Source: Bacillota bacterium (GTDB lineage: Bacteria; Bacillota; Bacilli; Thermoactinomycetales; DSM-44946). From it: DNA of 8,055 nucleotides. The stretch is taken from the NCBI GenBank assembly GCA_021793745.1, contig JAJYSD010000033.1, positions 1-8,055 of the forward strand. The letters are read 5' to 3'. Shown one piece after another: positions 1 to 5,637 of this stretch (positions are counted from its first letter, which is position 1; each line of letters begins with the position of its first letter). Both the position numbers and the translations under genes were made by a program. The notes beneath the pieces are model-generated. The model worked only from the letters and a program-made list of their open reading frames with translations, did not search any database and was not told the origin of the DNA.

Positions 1-713
1 AAGTCGGAATCCGGTTCACACAAAAACCGGATCACCCGGGCCACATCTTCTCCGGAACCGGGACGTCCCCGCGGTGTCTCCTCGTCCCGCTCACCGCTCA
101 CTTCATCGATGCGCCTTTCCTTGTTCTCCCCGACGATGTCTCCCGGACACACCATATTGACGGTGATGCCGAAGGGGGCCTCTTCGACGGCCACGCTTTT
201 GACGAAGGAGACGAGCCCCGTTTTCGCCGCGGCATAGACGGCCCGGTCCGGCCAGGCAGGGGCTTCCCCCGCCCGTCCAAAACCAAAAAGGATGATCCGG
301 CCGCTACCCTGTCGCCGCATAGGCGGTAGAACGGCCCGCACAGCGTGGAGCGCGCTCCGGAAATTGCCGTCGATCAATGCGTCGATTTCCTCCGGGGTAT
401 AATCGGCAAAGCGCCGCCGCTCCCGTATGAAGGGACCCACGGCGTGAATCAAGGCGTCCACCCGGCCAAAACGGTCCAGCACCCTGCGAACCAGGTCGTC
501 CACATCCCTGCGCCGGGTGAGGTCTCCCTGGAGGATCTCCACCTTCCGTCCGGCATCCCTCAACCGTTTGCACAATTCCAGTGCAGCGGTCCGGTTTCTG
601 CGGAAGTTGACGGCCACCGCCCATCCCGCTTCCGCCAGGAGTGTCGCCGCCATGCGTCCCAATCCCCGGGCGCTTCCCGTAACCAGCGCCGTCGGCTGCT
701 CACCGGTCTTCAT
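1..713 (-). CDS. SDR family oxidoreductase (3' end outside window)
   Basis: Probable NAD(P)-dependent short-chain dehydrogenase/reductase, cytosolic, substrate unknown. The 237 visible residues begin with the Rossmann glycine motif TGSARGLG (residues 12-19). HAVG (90-93) stands where NAG is usual, the tetrad Asn is N117, and the active-site YAAAK has Tyr160 and Lys164. The C-terminal part carries the usual ITVNMVCPG stretch (183-191). The family is normally about 245-260 residues, so only a short tail is missing beyond the left edge. The ATG at 713 is chosen because a strong TAAGGAGG lies 6 bases upstream. Odd point: there is no Ser or Thr between residues 138 and 159, where the catalytic Ser should be; the usual ISS is replaced by FGF. 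That motif resembles, from memory, a Bacilli SDR subgroup. The fold call is firm; the function is open. Confidence 0.9.
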   Translation of the reverse strand, partial: MKTGEQPTALVTGSARGLGRMAATLLAEAGWAVAVNFRRNRTAALELCKRLRDAGRKVEILQGDLTRRRDVDDLVRRVLDRFGRVDALIHAVGPFIRERRRFADYTPEEIDALIDGNFRSALHAVRAVLPPMRRQGSGRIILFGFGRAGEAPAWPDRAVYAAAKTGLVSFVKSVAVEEAPFGITVNMVCPGDIVGENKERRIDEVSGERDEETPRGRPGSGEDVARVIRFLCEPDSD

Positions 714-719
714 ATCTAC

Positions 720-727
720 CCTCCTTA
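720..727 (-). promoter_or_regulatory. Ribosome binding site of the SDR gene
   Basis: TAAGGAGG on the minus strand, 6 bases before the ATG at 713. It is close to a perfect match to the anti-Shine-Dalgarno sequence and fixes the start. Confidence 0.85.
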
Positions 728-734
728 GGCTAGT

Positions 735-779
735 AAAAAAGGCCGGGGGGACGAAGGGGCATACCGTCCTCTCCCGCGG
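735..779 (-). terminator. Terminator-like hairpin in the SDR leader
   Basis: Read on the minus strand, GGACG (769-765) pairs with CGTCC (753-749) around an 11-base loop. Further interrupted G-C pairs lie outside it (GGG with CCC), and a run of six T follows (740-735). It sits just upstream of the ribosome binding site of the dehydrogenase, and no minus-strand gene precedes it in the window. It would therefore act in the leader as an attenuator, if it is real. The stem is imperfect, so this is weakly supported. Confidence 0.3.
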
Positions 780-895
780 CTGCCCCCTTTTCCCCTCGGC
801 TGTTTTCCGTCTTCAACGAAGCATGCCCCGCCGGCCTCGTAAGGCGTATCGGCTTCCGCGGGGATGACTTCAGCGGTCGTTCCCCGCCCCCGCCA

Positions 896-924
896 TTCAT
901 ATTCCTCCGGACAACGGCCACAAT
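896..924 (+). promoter_or_regulatory. Weak candidate promoter for the yutG-like gene
   Basis: TTCATA (896-901) and CACAAT (919-924) are separated by 17 bases. Each matches the housekeeping consensus at four of six positions. The -10 box ends 33 bases before the GTG start at 958. The spacing is right but the boxes are poor. Confidence 0.3.
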
Positions 925-957
925 ATCTTCTGTGACGACCGGAAGGGGGTTGGCTTC

Positions 958-1524
958 GTGGACAAAGAACCGTTCGAGGACAAAGAACAGATGATTGAAT
1001 CGGAAGAGCGGATCCACCGGACGACCTTGCATCAGATTCAGGAACGGGGCGTCCGTCTGGAGGATATCGCCGACTTGGTGTACCGATTGCAGGCGGAGTT
1101 TTACCCCGATCTCACTCTCGCCGAATGCGGTTACCACGTGGAAAAGGTATTGCAGAAGCGGGAAGTGCAAAACGCCGTCCTGACCGGCATTCAGTTGGAT
1201 CGCCTCGCCGAGCAAAAGCGATTGCGGGCTCCCCTTCAAAACCTGATCTTCAACGATGAACCCCTCTACGGGGTGGACGAAATTTTGGCCACCTCAATCC
1301 TCCACATCTACGGCAGCATCGGGATGACCAATTACGGCTACATCGACCGGGTGAAACCCGGCATCCTGGGCCGGCTCAACAACCGGGAGGACGGTGAAAT
1401 CCACACGTTCCTGGATGACCTGGTCGGAGCCATCGCCGCCGCGGCGGCCGCCCGCCTCTCCCACAGCCGAAAACGGGCCCGGGACTACGGCCGCGGATCC
1501 CCCCAGGAGGATCCTACCGATTGA
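958..1524 (+). CDS. yutG: Phosphatidylglycerophosphatase A domain protein, YutG-like
   Basis: A 188-residue soluble protein resembling the PgpA-domain protein YutG of Bacillus subtilis. PgpA-family enzymes remove phosphate from phosphatidylglycerophosphate, but this Gram-positive branch has no membrane helices, so its substrate is uncertain. Family-typical blocks are GVRLEDIADLVYRLQ (31-45), LQKREVQNAVLTGI (65-78), EPLYGVDEIL (101-110), YGSIGMTNYGYID (118-130) and TFLDDLVGAIAAA (150-162). The paired Asp153/Asp154 match the conserved acidic motif of the family. The GTG at 958 is preferred because an AGGGGG (944-949) lies 8 bases upstream; an in-frame ATG at 991 is the alternative. The last 20 residues are a charged, Arg-rich tail. 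The gene is divergent from the dehydrogenase, and its last 11 bases overlap the convergent hydrolase gene. Confidence 0.85.
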   Translation: MDKEPFEDKEQMIESEERIHRTTLHQIQERGVRLEDIADLVYRLQAEFYPDLTLAECGYHVEKVLQKREVQNAVLTGIQLDRLAEQKRLRAPLQNLIFNDEPLYGVDEILATSILHIYGSIGMTNYGYIDRVKPGILGRLNNREDGEIHTFLDDLVGAIAAAAAARLSHSRKRARDYGRGSPQEDPTD

Positions 1525-2479
1525 GAGCGTAAACCAAGATTTCTCCCCGCTCCTCCAGCGCAACCTCTTCGCGATGCCGCAGATATTCCAGATGGGCCAG
1601 AGTCTCCGAGAGGGCGAAGCGCAAATTGTGGATCGACAGATTGCGGCCGAAGATGTTGAAACAGATCTCCGCCGCCGGGAGCGGTTCCACCTCCAGGAGA
1701 CGTTTCATCCGATTCAACCGGTCCCGATGGTGCTCCTTCAGCTCCTCAATCCGTTCCCGGTAGGTGTCAAAGGAGGGGCCGTGGGCGGGAAACACCCGTC
1801 GGACCGGGAGGTTTTTCATTTTTTCAAGGGTTTCCAGATAGGATTGCAGGGGGTTGGGATCACAACCGGGCCACAGGCTGATATTGGGTGTAATCTTGGG
1901 CAAGAGAAAATCGCCGCCGATCAACCACTCCCGTTCGGGGTCATAGAAGCTCAAATGACCGTCGGCGTGTCCCGGTGTGTGAAGAATCTGATACTCCCGG
2001 TCGCCGAGGCGGATCGTCTCCCCCCCTTGGATGTAGGTGGGCTCGGGATGGGGTTCCACCCACTTGCGGAAGTGGCGCAAATGTTCCGGGATCCGGGACG
2101 TCCAATCCTCGGACAACCCGTGCCTGGCGTACAGTTCCGCCAAAACCCTCGGGGTATCGCTGACCTCATCCCAAAAAAACCGGGCCTGCTCCGCATCGGT
2201 CCGGGACATCAGCACCGGCGCACCCGTCACCTGCTGCAATTTCCCGGCAAGTCCGTAGTGGTCGGGATGATAGTGGGTGAGCACGATCTTTTCCACCTCA
2301 TCCCAACGCCAACCCATCCGCTGGCGGGTTTCTTCCCACCGGGCCCAATCCTCCTCGCTATGAAGTCCAGCGTCGATCAGGGTGTACCCGCCGGAGCCCC
2401 GGATCACGTACGCTTTGATGATTTTGAGAGGAAACGGCAAGGGCAGGGGCACTTCGGTCAAGTCTTCCCAAGAATTCAT
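1514..2479 (-). CDS. Metallo-beta-lactamase-fold metallo-hydrolase
   Basis: A 321-residue cytosolic hydrolase of the metallo-beta-lactamase superfamily, substrate unknown. The zinc-site signature is complete: THYHPDH (68-74; His69, His71, Asp73, His74), HTPGH (His171), GGD (Asp190) and PAHG (His233). A Trp/Arg-rich segment between the first and second metal motifs and a helical C-terminal part (about 240-321) fit the LACTB2-like layout, in which the C-terminus shapes the substrate pocket. The ATG at 2479 is chosen for its GGGAGGAG (2494-2487), 7 bases upstream, in the 16-base gap after the phosphatase stop. It is the last gene of a three-gene minus-strand operon. Its 3' end overlaps the yutG-like gene by 11 bases, with no room for an intergenic terminator. 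The fold is certain; thioesterase, glyoxalase and lactonase activities all remain possible. Confidence 0.92.
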   Translation of the reverse strand: MNSWEDLTEVPLPLPFPLKIIKAYVIRGSGGYTLIDAGLHSEEDWARWEETRQRMGWRWDEVEKIVLTHYHPDHYGLAGKLQQVTGAPVLMSRTDAEQARFFWDEVSDTPRVLAELYARHGLSEDWTSRIPEHLRHFRKWVEPHPEPTYIQGGETIRLGDREYQILHTPGHADGHLSFYDPEREWLIGGDFLLPKITPNISLWPGCDPNPLQSYLETLEKMKNLPVRRVFPAHGPSFDTYRERIEELKEHHRDRLNRMKRLLEVEPLPAAEICFNIFGRNLSIHNLRFALSETLAHLEYLRHREEVALEERGEILVYALNR

Positions 2480-2495
2480 CCTTTGACTCCTCCCA

Positions 2496-3263
2496 TCAAA
2501 AAAGGTTCCAGTCGCGCAGATCCGCCAACGCATGGGTCGCCCGGACCTCGGAGGCACGGCTGTCCCCCGGAGCGGTTACCCCGGTGTAGACCAGCAGCGT
2601 GTCCATCCCGGCGTCCCGGCCACCGCGGATATCCGTATCCAGGTTATCGCCGACCACCAGGGTCTCCTCCGGTGAAGTGCCCAGCCGCTCGAGGGCGTAT
2701 CGGAAAATCAACGGCTCCGGCTTGCCGGTGAAAACCGGGTTCACCCCCGATGCCGCAGCGACGGCGGCGCATAAAGAGCCGTTGCCCGGCAGCATTCCCT
2801 CCTCCGTCGGGATGACCCGATCGCCGTTGGTCCCGACGAACCGGGCCCCGGCCCGGATCTCCAGGCACGCCCGCTTCAACTTTTCATAGGAGAACCGACG
2901 GTCGATCCCCACCACCACGGCATCCGCCTTTTCCTGAACCAGCCGGCATCCCGCCTCCTGCAGGGCCGCCAGCAGCCCTTCCTCGCCGACGGCGTACACC
3001 CTCGGTTGATCCCTGTCGCCGCTTAAAAACCGCGCCGCCGATTGCGCGGAGGTAAACACCTGCTCCGCCTCCGCCGGAAACCCCAATCGGCGCAGCTTCT
3101 CCGCTACCTGCTCCGGGGTGCGGGAAGAATTGTTCGTCAAAAAAAGGTGGGGAATCCCCCGCTCCCGAAGTTGTTCAACAAAATATCGGGCTCCCGGAAT
3201 CGCCTGCTCCCCCCTGTAGAGGGTGCCGTCCAGGTCGAGAATATAGCCCCGGTAGCGTTTCAT
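2496..3263 (-). CDS. yutF: HAD-superfamily IIA (NagD-like) phosphatase, YutF-like
   Basis: A 255-residue cytosolic phosphatase of HAD subfamily IIA, the group containing NagD and YutF, which dephosphorylates small metabolites such as sugar phosphates and nucleotides. All core motifs are present: DLDGTLY (10-16, nucleophile Asp10 and acid Asp12), LTNNSSR (42-48, motif II), GKPEP (180-184, motif III Lys181) and GDNLDTD (205-211, motif IV). The C2 cap lies between motifs II and III and includes GTNGD (144-148). The length is normal for the YutF group. The ATG at 3263 gives the usual short N-terminus before the nucleophile and overlaps the methyltransferase stop as ATGA, which indicates translational coupling; only a weak GGGTGG lies upstream. 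The hydrolase gene follows after 16 bases. Confidence 0.93.
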   Translation of the reverse strand: MKRYRGYILDLDGTLYRGEQAIPGARYFVEQLRERGIPHLFLTNNSSRTPEQVAEKLRRLGFPAEAEQVFTSAQSAARFLSGDRDQPRVYAVGEEGLLAALQEAGCRLVQEKADAVVVGIDRRFSYEKLKRACLEIRAGARFVGTNGDRVIPTEEGMLPGNGSLCAAVAAASGVNPVFTGKPEPLIFRYALERLGTSPEETLVVGDNLDTDIRGGRDAGMDTLLVYTGVTAPGDSRASEVRATHALADLRDWNLF

Positions 3264-3991
3264 TGCGATCGCCACCCGGCGATAATCATCCGCCGGCTGT
3301 GCTCCGAGTGGGGATTTCCGTTGAAGTCTCCCCACACCTGCTGAACCGAGAGGCCGGCCCGCTGCATCATTTCCTCCATCTGATCCCGACTGTACATCTT
3401 CACCCGTTCCTCATACCGCCTGGAACCCCGGTGGTCGGAGACCCAAATCCGCTTGCGGACCACATCCCCCTCCACCCACCGCTCTTCCCGGATCTTCACC
3501 CCGTTCTCCTCACGTTCGCTCACCGGGACGAGACCCCGGATCACCGCGGGGCGGTTGAGGAAATCGATCAAAAAGCGCCCCCCGGGTTTCAGCACACGGT
3601 GTATTTCAGCCAATACCCGTTGATTGTCCCGATCCTCCACAAAATATCCGAAGGAGGTAAACAGGTTGAGAACCACATCAAACATCCCGTCCGAAAACGG
3701 AAGGGAGCGCATATCCCCGTGGACGAAACGAACGGGCAGCCCCGCCGAAAGGGTCGTCGCATGGGAGAGCAGGGTTTCCGACAGGTCCAACCCCGTCACC
3801 CGGTACCCCCGTTTGGCCAGGGCAATGGAATGGCGACCCGTTCCACAGCACAGGTCGAGGATGTGATCTTCCGGGTTCAGGTTCAGCCACTCGACGATGG
3901 AATCCACCTCATCTGCCGCATCGGCCAAGGTCCGATGGCGGTACACCAACAGGTAGTCTTCTCCGAAGCTTTCCTTAAACCATTCCGACAT
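3260..3991 (-). CDS. Class I SAM-dependent methyltransferase
   Basis: A 243-residue protein with a complete Rossmann-like SAM-binding fold. Motif I is DLCCGTG (46-52), the acidic ribose contact is in GLDLS (67-71), GDMRSLPF (92-99) follows strand 3, then FDVV (104-107), and LKPGGRFLIDF (134-144) is the post-motif. The region after residue 150 is a substrate part with mixed strands and ends in GDFNG (221-225), as in small-molecule methyltransferases of the Methyltransf_11/25 type. The substrate cannot be read from the sequence. The ATG at 3991 has GGGGGAGG 7 bases upstream. It is the first gene of the operon with the phosphatase and hydrolase, overlapping the phosphatase start by 4 bases. An extended -10 promoter lies 40 bases upstream. 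Confidence 0.92.
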   Translation of the reverse strand: MSEWFKESFGEDYLLVYRHRTLADAADEVDSIVEWLNLNPEDHILDLCCGTGRHSIALAKRGYRVTGLDLSETLLSHATTLSAGLPVRFVHGDMRSLPFSDGMFDVVLNLFTSFGYFVEDRDNQRVLAEIHRVLKPGGRFLIDFLNRPAVIRGLVPVSEREENGVKIREERWVEGDVVRKRIWVSDHRGSRRYEERVKMYSRDQMEEMMQRAGLSVQQVWGDFNGNPHSEHSRRMIIAGWRSQ

Positions 3992-4030
3992 CGCGTCGCC
4001 TCCCCCGGAAATTGACAAAGGCACAAATTT

Positions 4031-4039
4031 ATTTTACCA
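4031..4039 (-). promoter_or_regulatory. Extended -10 promoter of the methyltransferase operon
   Basis: On the minus strand TGG is followed directly by TAAAAT (4036-4031), giving the TGn extended -10 form, 39 bases before the ATG at 3991. The -35 region at the normal distance (CGCGGC) is poor, which an extended -10 can make up for. It lies in a locally AT-rich gap between the regulator terminator and the operon. Confidence 0.5.
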
Positions 4040-4165
4040 CACAACCGTCGAACGCCGCGGGAAACAAAAGAAGAACGACACGGGAAGTGCCGCTCCTCAG
4101 GATTCGAGAGCCTTCTTCTGCTCTATTAAAGATGCCCGGAAAGTTCCAAAATGTTGTTAAATATG

Positions 4166-4186
4166 GAAAAACCCCTCAACGGGGAC
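4166..4186 (-). terminator. Short intrinsic terminator after the HTH regulator
   Basis: Read on the minus strand, CCCC (4184-4181), loop GTTGA, GGGG (4175-4172), then five T (4171-4167), about 22 bases after the regulator stop. The stem is only four G-C pairs. An alternative pairing of the GGGG at 4194-4191 with the same CCCC is possible. Position and T-run fit a terminator separating the regulator from the methyltransferase operon. Confidence 0.5.
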
Positions 4187-4207
4187 TTTCCCCCTGTCGC
4201 CCGGCCT

Positions 4208-4846
4208 TTAACTCTTCACCGCTTCCCGCGGCCGGATGATGTAGGTGCAGTTTCGGCCCCCATTGGCCTTGCATTCGACCCGTTCCACATCGGCGGACAG
4301 GACGCTGCGGAACCAGTTGATCTCCGCGGAGCAAGCCTGATTGTAACAGCAGGCCACTTCCGAAATGGGACAGTTGAATTCGGTCAGCACAAAGGAGCCG
4401 TCCGTCCGCGATTCCCACCGGACCATGTAGCCCTTTTCGTCCTGCAACTCGGCCAAGGTCCGGACGCGCTCCTCCAGCGACTCCCCTTCGAAGAGGCTTC
4501 GATACTCCTCCGTCATCCGCTTTTCCCGCCGTTGAAACAGATGGTCGATGGCCGAGGAGCCCTCCGCCTTCTCCAAATCCTGCAGGATATCCAGCGCAAA
4601 GGTATGATAATTTTTCGGAAACAGGTTTTCCGCGTGCTCGGTGAGATCGTACTGGTTTGTCGGACGCCCCATCGATTGCCTGAGCAGCCGGGATTGGATC
4701 AGATTGTCCCGTTCCAGGGTCTGGAGGTGGCGGCGAACGGCCATCTCGGTAATGCCCAATCGGGCCGCCAGATCGCTGACCGTCATCGGGCCCTCCGTTT
4801 TCAGCAGATACAATATATGCTTGCGCGTCGAGGTGATTTCCTCCAT
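4208..4846 (-). CDS. SufR-like (COG2345/ArsR-type) HTH regulator with C-terminal cysteines
   Basis: A 212-residue DNA-binding regulator. A winged helix-turn-helix occupies about residues 5-70: recognition helix ITEMAVRRHLQTLE (32-45), and a wing around RQSMGRPTNQYDLTE (56-70). The C-terminal half holds six cysteines (159, 166, 167, 172, 192, 200). The NCP...C spacing of Cys159 and Cys172 (12 between), followed by Cys192 and Cys200, resembles SufR, the Fe-S-cluster-binding repressor of suf operons. Binding of a cluster is an inference. The ATG at 4846 is preferred because AGGTGA (4857-4852) lies 5 bases upstream, matching the 3' half of the anti-Shine-Dalgarno complement. An in-frame GTG at 4855 would lie inside that site. 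It has its own promoter with an inverted repeat, so autoregulation is plausible. No suf gene is in the window; the target is unknown. Confidence 0.85.
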   Translation of the reverse strand: MEEITSTRKHILYLLKTEGPMTVSDLAARLGITEMAVRRHLQTLERDNLIQSRLLRQSMGRPTNQYDLTEHAENLFPKNYHTFALDILQDLEKAEGSSAIDHLFQRREKRMTEEYRSLFEGESLEERVRTLAELQDEKGYMVRWESRTDGSFVLTEFNCPISEVACCYNQACSAEINWFRSVLSADVERVECKANGGRNCTYIIRPREAVKS

Positions 4847-4851
4847 CGTCC

Positions 4852-4857
4852 TCACCT
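4852..4857 (-). promoter_or_regulatory. Ribosome binding site deciding the regulator start
   Basis: AGGTGA on the minus strand, 5 bases from the ATG at 4846. It pairs with the part of 16S rRNA just beyond the GGAGG core, so the short spacing is normal. It overlaps the GTG at 4855 and rules that codon out as the preferred start. Confidence 0.6.
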
Positions 4858-4869
4858 GCCCTTTCTATT

Positions 4870-4898
4870 ATTTTACCCGATTTCCTGCTATAAGTAAA
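4870..4898 (-). promoter_or_regulatory. Sigma-A-type promoter of the HTH regulator
   Basis: TTTACT (4898-4893), a 17-base spacer and TAAAAT (4875-4870), ending 23 bases before the ATG. Both boxes match the consensus at four or five of six positions with ideal spacing, in an AT-rich stretch. It separates the regulator from the upstream DUF86 gene. Confidence 0.65.
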
Positions 4899-4910
4899 AT
4901 TATTAATCGG
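4877..4910 (-). repeat. Inverted repeat over the regulator promoter (candidate operator)
   Basis: CCGATT (4877-4882) and AATCGG (4905-4910) form a 6-base inverted repeat, 22 bases between arms. The arms flank the -35 box: one arm is in the -35/-10 spacer, the other just upstream of the -35. This would suit autoregulation by the product of the gene. It does not look like the CAAC-N6-GTTG site of cyanobacterial SufR. Confidence 0.35.
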
Positions 4911-4941
4911 ATAACTTAAAAATCGATGCTCCGCTCCCCCA

Positions 4942-5376
4942 TCAGGTTCCCAGCTCTTGTCGCAAATAGTCCCGAACCCATCGGTCGAAGGAGGACAGGA
5001 CCGCCACCGTCTCCATCTGAGCCATCACTTCATCGAAGGATAATCGATCGTACCCGCGGACCAGCTTGTCCCGGAACTTCACCAATTCCCGGATCCGTTC
5101 CGCCCCCTCCGCCGGGATCACCCGCTCATCCTCCAAAATATCCACAATGTCGAGATATCCACCGGGATCCCGCATGATAAACCCGTCAATCATCACCGTT
5201 CCCACGTCGATCATGCATTCCACGGCCAAGTGGAGGGCCCGGGACGCCGCAAAAAAGAGCACCGAATCCCCTTGCTCCGCTCCAGTGCGCCGCTTGGTTT
5301 CTTCCAGCACCGCTGCGCACTCCCGCAGCACCCTCAGTTGCCGCTCAATCCGATCGGTATCCACATCATATACCAC
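4942..5376 (-). CDS. yutE: DUF86/HepT-like protein, YutE-like
   Basis: A 144-residue, mostly helical protein of the DUF86 family, whose best-studied members are the HepT ribonuclease toxins. Family landmarks are the helix with LHLAVECMIDVGTVMIDGFI (about 49-68), the RDPGGYLDIVDIL block (70-82) and FRDKLVRGYDRL (about 102-113). In HepT the last would read R-x4-H-x-Y; here an Arg replaces the His. No MntA-type nucleotidyltransferase partner is adjacent, so this is more likely a housekeeping YutE-type protein than a toxin. The GTG at 5376 is chosen: GGAGGG (5389-5384) lies 7 bases upstream, and the resulting N-terminus suits YutE. An ATG at 5391 gives five more residues but has no properly spaced ribosome site. 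The regulator gene follows downstream on the same strand, from its own promoter. Confidence 0.82.
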   Translation of the reverse strand: MVYDVDTDRIERQLRVLRECAAVLEETKRRTGAEQGDSVLFFAASRALHLAVECMIDVGTVMIDGFIMRDPGGYLDIVDILEDERVIPAEGAERIRELVKFRDKLVRGYDRLSFDEVMAQMETVAVLSSFDRWVRDYLRQELGT

Positions 5377-5383
5377 AGTGGTT

Positions 5384-5389
5384 CCCTCC
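5384..5389 (-). promoter_or_regulatory. Ribosome binding site deciding the YutE start
   Basis: GGAGGG on the minus strand, 7 bases before the GTG at 5376. It overlaps the upstream in-frame ATG (5391-5389), which itself lacks a suitably spaced site. Confidence 0.6.
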
Positions 5390-5415
5390 ATCCCTGATCA
5401 GTCCAGTTCATTCAC

Positions 5416-5421
5416 ATTGTA
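5416..5421 (-). promoter_or_regulatory. Candidate -10 box for the yutE-like gene
   Basis: TACAAT on the minus strand, 39 bases before the GTG at 5376; five of six match the -10 consensus. The A-rich plus-strand tract at 5440-5445 lies where the -35 would be but gives only a T-rich, non-consensus hexamer. Supported mainly by position. Confidence 0.3.
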
Positions 5422-5513
5422 GCGCATTCCGCACCCGGCAAAAAATCAAAATCCGCCGCCGGCCACCCCCATCTTTTCCCATCCCCTTGCCCTTCCGTCC
5501 AAGAAGCTGCGTA

Positions 5514-5521
5514 CATACAAT
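5514..5521 (+). promoter_or_regulatory. CATACAAT element, possible sigma-E-type -10
   Basis: CATACAAT is an exact match to the -10 consensus of the mother-cell sporulation factor sigma-E. It lies about 115 bases before the YtaF/MntP-like start. I see no convincing sigma-E -35 at the right distance, and the embedded TACAAT could equally serve sigma-A. The implied leader is long. Confidence 0.25.
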
Positions 5522-5583
5522 GCTCGTAAATCAGCGGCCAGGAGCATCGGGGCACAGGAACCCCCGGGGCAGCGGCGGCCGCC

Positions 5584-5597
5584 TCCATCCGGATGGA
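5584..5597. repeat. 14-base perfect palindrome upstream of the YtaF/MntP-like gene
   Basis: TCCATCCGGATGGA is a perfect palindrome without a spacer, 40 bases before the ATG at 5638. It could be a protein-binding site or a small hairpin in the leader. The rest of the gap between the divergent genes (5377-5637) shows nothing else I can name. Confidence 0.35.
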
Positions 5598-5637
5598 CGG
5601 ATCTCCCATTCCGCCAAGAAATCAAGGGGGATCGGAT

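Noticed and set aside
1495..1514. Inverted GGATCC copies with an 8-base loop near the end of the yutG-like gene, as a terminator
   Set aside because: There is no T-run on either side, GGATCC is itself a palindrome, and the stem lies inside coding sequence.
1394..2731. A 445-codon open plus-strand frame antisense to the hydrolase gene and part of the phosphatase gene
   Set aside because: The opposite strand encodes two proteins with complete catalytic motifs. The plus-strand reading is Pro/Arg/Gly-rich without recognisable motifs and is a by-product of GC-rich codon use.
3263..4015. A 250-codon open plus-strand frame antisense to the methyltransferase
   Set aside because: It mirrors the methyltransferase gene almost exactly, has no ribosome site, and is Pro/His-rich without domain features.
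4012..4017. Perfect TTGACA on the plus strand as a promoter
   Set aside because: No -10 box lies at 16-18 bases and there is no plus-strand gene downstream until 5638.
4151..4897. A 248-codon open plus-strand frame antisense to the HTH regulator
   Set aside because: The minus strand carries a clear winged HTH, cysteine motif, promoter and terminator; the plus frame has none.
4923..4941. Terminator after the yutE-like gene (GATG/CATC stem followed by five T on the minus strand)
   Set aside because: The stem is only four base pairs, not G-C-rich, with an 11-base loop; too weak to call.
4942..5376. HepT/MntA-type toxin-antitoxin system
   Set aside because: Only the DUF86 member is present, there is no nucleotidyltransferase gene beside it, and the catalytic His of HepT is replaced.
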